Of a DNA stretch of 5,105 bases, positions 1-4,872 are shown one piece after another. Location of the stretch: assembly GCA_021792885.1 (NCBI GenBank), contig JAJYTV010000173.1:1-5105 (forward strand), in the 5' to 3' direction. Position numbers and translations under genes: made by a program. Every line of letters starts with the position of its first letter. The stretch's first letter is position 1. Below the pieces are notes generated by a model. The model was not told where the DNA came from and ran no database searches. It saw only the letters and a program-made list of their open reading frames with translations. The DNA is from Bacillota bacterium. GTDB lineage: Bacteria > Bacillota > Sulfobacillia > JAJZYS01 > JAJYTV01.

Positions 1-98
1 AAGGCGGCGATCGCAGGCGGGAGCGAGCCGCGTCCTGGCATGGCCGTGCCATCCGCGGCTACGCCCGACGCCAAGCCGAAGGTCCAAACTGTCAGGAC
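1..98. other. Window edge downstream of doxDA, unassigned
   Basis: This short stretch follows the stop codon of doxDA. Plus frame 1 is open from the edge to a stop near 150 and reads as an Ala/Pro-rich tail, but it overlaps the end of doxDA by about 50 nt, so it may be chance. On the minus strand a TTG at about 73 opens a frame to the edge without a Shine-Dalgarno. A small imperfect inverted repeat (TGGCA, 6 nt, TGCCA) lies near 37-52 and lacks a T-tract, so I do not call it a terminator. Nothing can be assigned. Confidence 0.3.
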
Positions 99-1184
99 TC
101 AGTGCACGACGGCAGGCGCGGACCACTTCTGGCCGCTCACGTCGTAGACGATCACGGTCAGCTCCTGCCCGGCGCTGAGCGCAAGGTTCGGCGCAGCGGG
201 CGGCAGCGAGATGGACGTCTTGGCCGCGAGCGGTAGCACGAGCGCGAAGTGGTTCACCTTCGCCTGCGAGAGCTTAAGCTCGTTCTTGATCGCGGACTTG
301 GGCAAGGCGGAGATCTGCTTCGGCGTGTACACCTCGACGGGCTTGCCCTGCGAAAGCACCTTGATCGCGACGATGAACGCGCCGTAGGTGTCCGGCCCGC
401 CGCTGCGGTAGAGCGTCAGGTGCAAGGCGCCGTCGCTTGCGACGGACTGACCGGAGATCTGCACCTGAGGGAGCTTGGAGTCGTTGTAGAGCTTGCCCCA
501 GAGGCCGTTGTGGAAGGCTTGGTAGGTCGCGAGCATGATGAAGGCCGTCACGATGCCGGTCACGATCACGCTTGTGCGCAGGCCCTTGCCTTCCGTGCGC
601 TGCGGGTTGTCGCCGCTGAAGAGCAGCCTGAACCAGCCCTTGTCCTCAAGAGACGGCCAGCGCCTCGCGAGCAGCGCGTCGAGCGAGATCGGCCCGCCGC
701 CGCTCACGGCGATGACGCCCCCGAGGCCGACGAGGAGGGAGCCGATCTGCCACTCGTCCACGCAGGTGGAGCCGAGCCAGCCCGAGCCCAGCAGGATGCC
801 TAGCGAGAGCAGCCCGCTGCCGATGCTCGACAGCCGGGTCAGCAGACCAATAATCAGGAGGAGTCCGACGAGGCCCTCGAGAGCGGTGAACAGCACCATG
901 AACGGAAAGAGGACGTGCGGATGCTGGACGAGGTAGTTGATGAACGGCGTGATCACGATTGAGTGGGGCAGGAAGTGCGCGAAGCTGTGCCCAACGTACT
1001 CCTTCGCCGTGGGGTCCAGCTTGACCGGCTGGCTGATCACGCGACGGATGAACGCGGACAGGAACATGAAGCCCGCGATCCAGCGCGCAGGCGTGAGAAC
1101 GAGTCCCGCCCAGGAGTTCGGTGTGAACTGCCCCGCCTGCGCGCGTGCCGCGTCCGCCTTGCCCCGGCCTGATTTGGTTGCCAA
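99..1184 (-). CDS. doxDA: Fused thiosulfate:quinone oxidoreductase, DoxD-DoxA
   Basis: Predicted 361-residue membrane protein joining the two TQO subunits. In this family TQO oxidises thiosulfate to tetrathionate and passes the electrons to the membrane quinone pool. The DoxD part covers about residues 25-190, with hydrophobic helices near 30-46, 92-113, 120-135 and 147-162 and the diagnostic STCVDEWQIGSL stretch at 139-150. A new membrane anchor at about 204-222 starts the DoxA part, which continues as a beta-rich extracytoplasmic domain (GAFIVAIKVL, LVLPLAAK, LTVIVYDVSG). Acidithiobacillus-type enzymes have the same fusion, whereas Acidianus keeps separate subunits. The start is TTG at 1184: AAGGAGG lies 8 nt upstream and no ATG follows before the first helix. 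The reading frame stays open for 248 codons further upstream, but that part has no family resemblance. The family call is firm; actual thiosulfate activity is inferred, since related DoxX-type proteins have other roles. Confidence 0.88.
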   Translation of the reverse strand: MATKSGRGKADAARAQAGQFTPNSWAGLVLTPARWIAGFMFLSAFIRRVISQPVKLDPTAKEYVGHSFAHFLPHSIVITPFINYLVQHPHVLFPFMVLFTALEGLVGLLLIIGLLTRLSSIGSGLLSLGILLGSGWLGSTCVDEWQIGSLLVGLGGVIAVSGGGPISLDALLARRWPSLEDKGWFRLLFSGDNPQRTEGKGLRTSVIVTGIVTAFIMLATYQAFHNGLWGKLYNDSKLPQVQISGQSVASDGALHLTLYRSGGPDTYGAFIVAIKVLSQGKPVEVYTPKQISALPKSAIKNELKLSQAKVNHFALVLPLAAKTSISLPPAAPNLALSAGQELTVIVYDVSGQKWSAPAVVH

Positions 1185-1190
1185 TTGAGA

Positions 1191-1199
1191 GACCTCCTT
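1191..1199 (-). promoter_or_regulatory. Shine-Dalgarno that fixes the TTG start of doxDA
   Basis: Read on the minus strand this is AAGGAGGTC, an almost perfect anti-16S match, with 8 nt between AAGGAGG and the TTG at 1184-1182. It rules out the upstream in-frame starts, which would place the site inside the coding region. Confidence 0.85.
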
Positions 1200-1243
1200 C
1201 TCGCAGTACACAGGACCATGTGGAACGATAGCCCCGACGCTCA

Positions 1244-1270
1244 AGGATACATAAGGGCCCTGCGAGTCAA
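1244..1270 (-). promoter_or_regulatory. Candidate sigma70-type promoter of doxDA
   Basis: Minus strand: TTGACT (1270-1265), 15-bp spacer, TATCCT (1249-1244). Transcription would start near 1237 and give a 5' leader of about 50 nt ending in the doxDA Shine-Dalgarno. The -35 box is good, the spacer is short and the -10 is only moderate, so this is a candidate. Confidence 0.4.
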
Positions 1271-1643
1271 ACTGAAGGGCAACTCGGCCAACTTCCGTTC
1301 GGACTTCGGTATAGGGCATCTCCGCCCCATCCTTCGAGGGGCACCATCGACATCGTCTCCTAGAAGCGGGTGCTAAACACAGCAGGGTCCGCACGTTGCC
1401 CGTAATCGATACCTGAACAGTACGAATGTCGAACCCTGACAAGCCCGCCCGCCGGGCAGCCTCGTGCCACTCACAGATGGCGGTGCCTGGTGGGGCTGGT
1501 GTTTGGTGTCGCGCGAGTGGTGCAAGGCTCAAGGCCCCAGAGGCACGACACGACTCCCTGCTGGATGCTCTCCCGATCTGGTGCATCAAGGGGAGGGCCC
1601 GGAGACGGTCCCCGGCAGGCGCGGCACGAACGGCGGATGTCCG

Positions 1644-1660
1644 GATTTGTCCTGCAAATC
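1644..1660. repeat. 17-bp inverted repeat, possible operator
   Basis: GATTTG (1644-1649) and CAAATC (1655-1660) are perfect inverted copies separated by TCCTG. The element sits about 45 bp upstream of the TAAAAT box and 125 bp upstream of the MFS start codon, a plausible place for a regulator site. A 6-bp arm can arise by chance. Confidence 0.25.
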
Positions 1661-1724
1661 GAGCAACTGCTGACACCATGTGGGCCGCTCTTGACGCCAG
1701 GACTAAAATCAAGGTGATGGGTGC

Positions 1725-1768
1725 GCAAGCGCCCTGACGGCGCCCCCTGGGGGCGCCTCTCTGCTTGC
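1725..1768 (+). promoter_or_regulatory. GC-rich two-part hairpin in the leader of the MFS gene
   Basis: GGCGCCCCC (1739-1747) and GGGGGCGCC (1749-1757) form a perfect 9-bp inverted repeat around one base, so a real hairpin would open the top pairs into a loop. Outside it GCAAGC (1725-1730) pairs with GCTTGC (1763-1768), closing a larger stem with an asymmetric internal loop (8 nt and 5 nt). The outer stem ends directly before AAAGGAG (1769-1775), the ribosome-binding site of the transporter. GCGCC at 1729-1733 can instead pair with GGCGC at 1739-1743, so exclusive folds exist. There is no T-tract, so it is not an intrinsic terminator. It does not match a riboswitch consensus that I know. Confidence 0.45.
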
Positions 1769-1784
1769 AAAGGAGCCCCGAAAC

Positions 1785-2960
1785 ATGCTCAGCACCAGCG
1801 TGGGATCGCTTCCGGAACGAAAGCCGCACCCGACGGCTCTGGGGTCGCTGATCTGGGGACACCTGGTCAACGACGCACTCGCCAACTACCTTCCCGGCAT
1901 CCTGCCGTTGATCGCCTTGCAGCGTCACGTGCCGCTCTTTCTCCTCAGTTCCTTGATGACGATCCTGATGTTCGGGCAGATGCTGCAGCCGCTCTCAGGG
2001 CTGCTCGCGGACCGGATCGGCGGCAGGGCCCTGGCGCTCGGCGGCCCTGCCCTGTCGGCCATCGGCGTGGTGCTCGTCAGCGTCTCGCCATCGTACGAGG
2101 GCATGGCGCTCGGCCTGCTCCTCTCGAGCATCGGCACGACGCTCTTCCACCCGCAGGCCATCGCGTCCGCCCGCCGCCTGGCCGGTGCGCAGGTGGGCCT
2201 CTCGATGTCCTTCTTCCTGGTCGGTGGCGAGTTCGGACGCGCGATCGGGCCGCTCGTCGCGACGCTGCTTGCAGGCGCGGTGGGTCTCGATCACCTCTGG
2301 CTTGTCGGCCTCTCGGTCGTGGTGACCTGGCCGTGGCTCTTGCGCGTCGTGCCGAAGTTGCCGCCGCGTCCCGCGGCGAGCGCACCGGTCGACTTCCGCG
2401 CCCACTTCTGGCCAGCCATGTCGCTGGGCACGTTCACTGGGCTGCGAGCTGGTGCGATCCTCACCGTCGTGACCCTGATTCCCCTGCTGTGGCAGCGCGA
2501 GGGGGGCTCTGCCGTGCTCGGCGCGTCGCTCGTCACGACCATGATCGGCATCGGCATCGTCGGCAACCTGACAGGCGGCGTGATCCGCGACCGGGTTGGT
2601 AGCGGGGCCGTGCTGTGGGGTTCCTCGGCGACCGGTACGGTACTGATGGTGGCGCTCGCGTTCGCGCGGGGCATCGCCTTCTGGCCGATCCTCGCGCTCC
2701 TCGGCATCGCGCTCTTCAGCACGTCGCCCGTCACCGCCCTGATCGGACAGGACATCTTCAAAGAGAACCCCGCACTGGGCTCGGGGATCGCGCTCGGGAT
2801 GGGCAACGGCCTCGGGGCGCTCCTTGTGCTGCCGATCGGCTATGCGGCGCAGCACGTGAGCATCGCCTTCGGCCTGGGCCTCGGGGCGCTGTTGCTCCTG
2901 CTTGCCTTCGGGAGCATCGGGCCGCTTCTGCGCGCGACGAGCGAGCACAGGACCGCCTAG
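1785..2960 (+). CDS. MFS exporter, fosmidomycin-resistance (Fsr) type
   Basis: Predicted 391-residue inner-membrane protein with about 12 hydrophobic helices, normal length for the major facilitator superfamily. The first MFS signature is GLLADRIGGR (72-81), with a related GGVIRDRVG (264-272) in the second half. The stretches HLVNDALANYLPGILPLI (26-43) and FHPQAIASARRLAG (121-134), followed by SFFLVGGEFGRAIGP, resemble the Fsr branch, whose members expel fosmidomycin and other small compounds using the proton gradient. The real substrate is unknown. The ATG at 1785 has AAAGGAG 9 nt upstream. The gene is divergent from doxDA across 600 bp and ends 9 bp from the stop of the converging RIO kinase, with no terminator between them. 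Family is confident; drug export is only inferred. Confidence 0.9.
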   Translation: MLSTSVGSLPERKPHPTALGSLIWGHLVNDALANYLPGILPLIALQRHVPLFLLSSLMTILMFGQMLQPLSGLLADRIGGRALALGGPALSAIGVVLVSVSPSYEGMALGLLLSSIGTTLFHPQAIASARRLAGAQVGLSMSFFLVGGEFGRAIGPLVATLLAGAVGLDHLWLVGLSVVVTWPWLLRVVPKLPPRPAASAPVDFRAHFWPAMSLGTFTGLRAGAILTVVTLIPLLWQREGGSAVLGASLVTTMIGIGIVGNLTGGVIRDRVGSGAVLWGSSATGTVLMVALAFARGIAFWPILALLGIALFSTSPVTALIGQDIFKENPALGSGIALGMGNGLGALLVLPIGYAAQHVSIAFGLGLGALLLLLAFGSIGPLLRATSEHRTA

Positions 2961-2969
2961 CGCCGCAGG

Positions 2970-3713
2970 TCAGAGCGCGCCGCGCTCGTACGCAGACCAG
3001 AGCGCATCCGCGCACTCGAGCCCGTCGTCCGCGATGCCGTAGCGCGCGAAGTGGCGCGTCAGGTTCGTCACATCCCGGCGCAGGAGCGCGCGTCCGTCGG
3101 GATGGACGGCGGCGTCGACGGCCTGCGGCAGGTCGATGATCCAGGGCCGGCCCTCGAACACCAGCACGTTGTAAGGCGAGAGATCGCCGTGAATGAGCCC
3201 GGAGCGCAGGAGGCGCTCGACCGCGTCGAGCAGCTCCGCGCGGAAGCGGGATGCAGCAGGGAAGGCAAGCGCCTCCGCGAGCAGGCGGGGCGCCGCCTCC
3301 TGCTCGTCGCCCAGGTACTGCATCAGCACGGCCTGCTCCGTGCAGGCGACGGGATGGGGGACGCGGACGCCCGCGCGCTGCAGGCGGCGCAGCACCTCGT
3401 ACTCCCGGCGCACCCAGCTCTCGGAGAGCAGCGCCTTTCCGGCCCGGCTGCGCCGCTCGATCGCGCGGGTCGCGCTGCGCTCGCGGGCGCGCCCGCTGCG
3501 CAGGCTGCTTCGCCCCTCGAGGTACGGCGCCTCGCTGCGGAAGCCGCGTTCGTGCCGCGGCCGGTACACCTTGGCAGCGAGCAGGGAGAAGCCGGTCTCC
3601 GGATGGGCGCGGCAGACGAACACCTGCGCCTCCTTGCCGGCCTTGAGCTGGCCGACGACACCCGTGATCAGGGAACGGTCCAGGAATTCCGCGATTGCCT
3701 CTTCTTCGAAGAT
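2970..3713 (-). CDS. RIO1-family atypical protein kinase, non-canonical ATC start
   Basis: Predicted soluble kinase of 247 residues if started at ATC 3713. From the N-terminus: helical segment leading to the RIO nucleotide loop KAGKEAQVF (24-32); AAKVY with catalytic Lys about 48; helix with WVRREYEVLRRL (Glu about 104); hinge MQYLG (131-135); catalytic loop HGDLSPYN (175-182, Asp 177, Asn 182); metal-binding IIDLPQAVD (Asp 194). All key residues are present. RIO proteins are ATP-dependent kinases or ATPases, known from ribosome small-subunit maturation in archaea and eukaryotes; the bacterial role is poorly known. The only in-frame ATG/GTG/TTG near the front is GTG at 3623, which would delete the nucleotide loop. 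Conserved sequence continues upstream to ATC 3713, which has GGAGGG 6 nt before it. Alternative: ATG at 3729 in another frame, joined by a one-base error in GGG. A terminator-like hairpin precedes the gene. Confidence 0.87.
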   Translation of the reverse strand: MFEEEAIAEFLDRSLITGVVGQLKAGKEAQVFVCRAHPETGFSLLAAKVYRPRHERGFRSEAPYLEGRSSLRSGRARERSATRAIERRSRAGKALLSESWVRREYEVLRRLQRAGVRVPHPVACTEQAVLMQYLGDEQEAAPRLLAEALAFPAASRFRAELLDAVERLLRSGLIHGDLSPYNVLVFEGRPWIIDLPQAVDAAVHPDGRALLRRDVTNLTRHFARYGIADDGLECADALWSAYERGAL

Positions 3714-3719
3714 GGTGGT

Positions 3720-3725
3720 CCCTCC
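3720..3725 (-). promoter_or_regulatory. Shine-Dalgarno of the RIO kinase gene
   Basis: GGAGGG on the minus strand, with 6 nt (ACCACC) to the ATC at 3713-3711. It is the only good ribosome-binding site near the conserved N-terminus, and it is the main reason to place the start at ATC. Confidence 0.55.
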
Positions 3726-3744
3726 GCATCGATCGGATTTGCAG

Positions 3745-3783
3745 CAAACGCAAAGAAGACCGCAGGCCGTCGGCCTGCGGTCT
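3745..3783 (-). terminator. Rho-independent-type terminator or attenuator upstream of the RIO kinase
   Basis: The perfect 12-bp inverted repeat is AGACCGCAGGCC and its complement (3757-3768 with 3772-3783), with a 3-nt loop. On the minus strand it is followed by a T-rich tail, TCTTCTTTGCGTTT, interrupted by GCG. On the plus strand no T-tract follows, so it points in the minus direction. It lies 18 nt after the stop of the leader ORF and about 30 nt before the kinase ribosome-binding site. I see no promoter between it and the kinase. Expression of the kinase would therefore require read-through, which is the layout of an attenuator. Confidence 0.75.
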
Positions 3784-3787
3784 CAAA

Positions 3788-3873
3788 CTCCGGGGAGACT
3801 ACGCCGGAGGAGAGACGAAGGCCGACACGAATCCGCGCGCGCTGCGCGCCACCTTGTTGGCCATGGTCTCTCC
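3788..3873 (-). promoter_or_regulatory. Alternative RNA pairings in the RIO leader
   Basis: In the minus-strand transcript GGAGAGAC at 3873-3866, which covers the leader ORF's ribosome-binding site, is the exact complement of GUCUCUCC at 3816-3809 near the end of that ORF, with a further G-U pair outside. A second hairpin, CUCCGG (3809-3804) with CCGGAG (3793-3788), encloses the stop codon. GUCUC at 3802-3797 and GAGAC at the base of the terminator could also pair, which would compete with the terminator stem. A translating ribosome would break the first two structures. Pairing potential is seen; regulation is inferred. Confidence 0.4.
3799..3864 (-). CDS. 21-residue leader ORF upstream of the RIO kinase
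   Basis: ATG at 3864 has GGGAG 5 nt upstream and opens a frame of 21 codons ending in TAG. The peptide begins MANKVARSAR and ends in SPPA. It is basic at the front and contains two Phe-Val-Ser units; it has no clear membrane segment. I recognise no family. It is not a run of one amino acid, so it does not look like a classical amino-acid attenuator, but the Pro-Pro just before the stop could slow ribosomes. It has its own promoter directly upstream and a terminator-like hairpin directly downstream, then the kinase. It could be a regulatory leader peptide or a stand-alone small protein gene. Its short length means chance cannot be excluded. Confidence 0.5.
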   Translation of the reverse strand: MANKVARSARGFVSAFVSPPA

Positions 3874-3897
3874 CACCCTTCGGGTTCGGCTGGAAAC

Positions 3898-3926
3898 ACC
3901 GTACCCGCTCGCGAACGCGGTGTCAA
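3898..3926 (-). promoter_or_regulatory. Sigma70-type promoter of the leader ORF and RIO kinase
   Basis: Minus strand: TTGACA (3926-3921), exact consensus, a 17-bp spacer, then TACGGT (3903-3898), which keeps the T, A and final T of the -10 consensus. The start would fall near 3891, giving about 27 nt before the leader ATG. The TGA stop of the radical SAM gene (3925-3923) lies inside the -35 box, so the two genes abut at this promoter. Confidence 0.65.
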
Positions 3927-4837
3927 CCGGACACGTGGTGGGAGAGAAACGGCTCCGGCACGCCGAAGAGCGTGAGCTGGTCCTCCCGGGCCCGCAGGGC
4001 GGGCTGAGGCCGGTCGAGGCCGAGCGCGCGCCGGCGCGCGAGGAGCGGCGCGAGGAGCCGCGCCCGCTCGCTGGGCGCGAGGTTCTCACGAGCGCCGTAG
4101 AGGCGATCGATCGCGTTTGCGGCCTGGGGGAGGTCGCGGCGCAGGCGGGGCACGAGCCAATCGCGCACGCCCGGCGAGAGCCGCAGCGGCTGGATCATGA
4201 CGTGCTGGGCGCCTGCGGCGGAGGAGGCCTCGATGACCCGCAGCGCCTCCTCTTCGGTGACGTGCGGCAGCACCGGGGCGAGGAAGACGCTCGTCGGGAT
4301 GCCGGCGTCCGAAAGTGCTCGCACCGCCGCGAGGCGGCCTGCGGGATGCGGCGTCATCGGCTCCAGGAGGTGCCATAGCGCATCATCCAGCACGGTGACC
4401 GTCAGGTGCGCCCGGATGCCGCCGTAGGCGGCGAACCGCCGTAGGAGCGGTAGGTCGCGCGTGACGAGCGGCGACTTCGTGGTGATCGAGACGCCGCGCC
4501 CGGCGTCCAGCAGCACCTCGAGCAGCCGGCGGGTGATCTCGTGCTTCGCCTCGATCGGCTGGTAAGGATCGGTCGCCGTACCGATCGCGATCTCGCCTTC
4601 GAGCGGCGTCCGCCGGGAGCTTAGCTCCGCGCGCAGCAGGGCAGGGAGGTCGGGCTTGGCCAAGATCACCCGGTCAAAGTCCCCGGGGTCCTCGAACCCG
4701 ATGTAGGAATGGTAGATCCGCGCGTAGCAGTAGAGGCAGGCGTGTTTGCAGCCTCTGTAGGGATTGAGGCTCCAGGCGAACGGCATGCCGTGCACGTGCT
4801 GCAGGGCCGACTTCGCAGGCTGGTCCAAGTACTCCAT
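3923..4837 (-). CDS. SPL-family radical SAM protein (Rv2578c-like)
   Basis: Predicted cytoplasmic iron-sulfur enzyme of 304 residues from ATG 4837. The N-terminus is short and typical (KSALQHVHGMPFAWSLNPYRGC). The radical SAM cluster motif is C30-x3-C34-x2-C37 in NPYRGCKHACLYCYAR. GTATDPYQP, about residues 86-94, is a hallmark of the spore-photoproduct-lyase superfamily, and SITTKSPLVTRD follows. The end carries QLTLFGVPEPF. Members cleave S-adenosylmethionine reductively to make a radical, but the substrate of this branch is not known; it is close to Rv2578c-type proteins rather than to true SplB, and nothing else here suggests sporulation. A TTG at 4855 gives six more residues, but it lies inside the predicted promoter and also lacks a Shine-Dalgarno. 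The frame remains open to 4954 without ATG, GTG or TTG beyond that TTG. The mRNA is probably leaderless. Confidence 0.88.
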   Translation of the reverse strand: MEYLDQPAKSALQHVHGMPFAWSLNPYRGCKHACLYCYARIYHSYIGFEDPGDFDRVILAKPDLPALLRAELSSRRTPLEGEIAIGTATDPYQPIEAKHEITRRLLEVLLDAGRGVSITTKSPLVTRDLPLLRRFAAYGGIRAHLTVTVLDDALWHLLEPMTPHPAGRLAAVRALSDAGIPTSVFLAPVLPHVTEEEALRVIEASSAAGAQHVMIQPLRLSPGVRDWLVPRLRRDLPQAANAIDRLYGARENLAPSERARLLAPLLARRRALGLDRPQPALRAREDQLTLFGVPEPFLSHHVSG

Positions 4838-4843
4838 GGGCAA

Positions 4844-4872
4844 AATATAGAACAAATTTTCTATATACGCAA
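4844..4872 (-). promoter_or_regulatory. Promoter of the radical SAM gene, leaderless configuration
   Basis: Minus strand: TTGCGT (4872-4867), 17-bp spacer, TATATT (4849-4844), which matches the -10 consensus at five of six positions. Six bases (TTGCCC) separate the -10 from the ATG at 4837, so the expected transcription start coincides with the A of the start codon. This explains the missing Shine-Dalgarno. The AT-rich island is conspicuous in this GC-rich window. Confidence 0.55.
4845..4866. promoter_or_regulatory. 22-bp palindromic operator in the radical SAM promoter
   Basis: ATATAGAA (4845-4852) and TTCTATAT (4859-4866) are perfect inverted copies with a 6-bp spacer. The element fills the space between the -35 and -10 boxes and covers most of the -10. 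A dimeric repressor bound here would block RNA polymerase. The regulator is not in the window. GAAA-N4-GTTC on the minus strand is one base away from the GAAC-N4-GTTC SOS box of Gram-positive bacteria, but this is a weak hint. Confidence 0.55.

Larger units (their letters stand above)
1271..1784. other. Divergent intergenic region, no credible gene
   Basis: About 510 bp lie between the doxDA promoter and the MFS gene. Several frames stay open here on both strands, but none gives a protein I recognise, none has a convincing Shine-Dalgarno, and they overlap one another antisense, as expected of chance ORFs in high-GC DNA. Visible small elements are a weak hairpin GCCCC-N9-GGGGC at 1324-1342, GCCCG-N5-CGGGC at 1443-1457, an inverted repeat at 1644-1660, and TAAAAT at 1704-1709, which could be the -10 of the MFS gene although no -35 sits at the right distance. 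A TTGACG at 1691-1696 is too close to pair with it. No tRNA or known structured RNA was recognised. The region could contain an unrecognised RNA or a decayed gene. Confidence 0.5.

Noticed and set aside
249..936. Plus-strand ORFs of 133-184 codons antisense to doxDA
   Set aside because: They are Arg/Pro/Ala-rich, match no family, and lie opposite a clear membrane protein; typical shadow frames in GC-rich DNA.
1421..1445. tRNA T-arm-like sequence (GGGTTCGACATTC on the minus strand)
   Set aside because: The T-stem does not close and no acceptor or anticodon arm can be found around it.
1714..1760. Fluoride or guanidine-III riboswitch
   Set aside because: Fragments such as GGTGATGG and GACGGCGC recall the consensus sequences, but the required stems and pseudoknot partners are absent.
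1426..1770. Overlapping ORFs of 69-103 codons in the intergenic region on both strands
   Set aside because: No convincing ribosome-binding sites, no recognisable motif, mutually overlapping in opposite strands.
2958..2972. Shared bidirectional terminator between the converging MFS and RIO genes
   Set aside because: Only 9 bp separate the stop codons and no inverted repeat with T-tracts is present there.
2758..3786. 342-codon minus-strand ORF beginning MRPQADGLRS
   Set aside because: It runs in a different frame across the RIO kinase and has Arg/Pro/Gly-rich low-complexity composition; the kinase frame carries all conserved motifs. Only its internal ATG at 3729 was kept as an alternative start idea.
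3923..4837. True spore photoproduct lyase (SplB)
   Set aside because: It shares the superfamily motifs, but the short N-terminus and NPYRGC context fit the Rv2578c-like branch, and there are no sporulation genes nearby.
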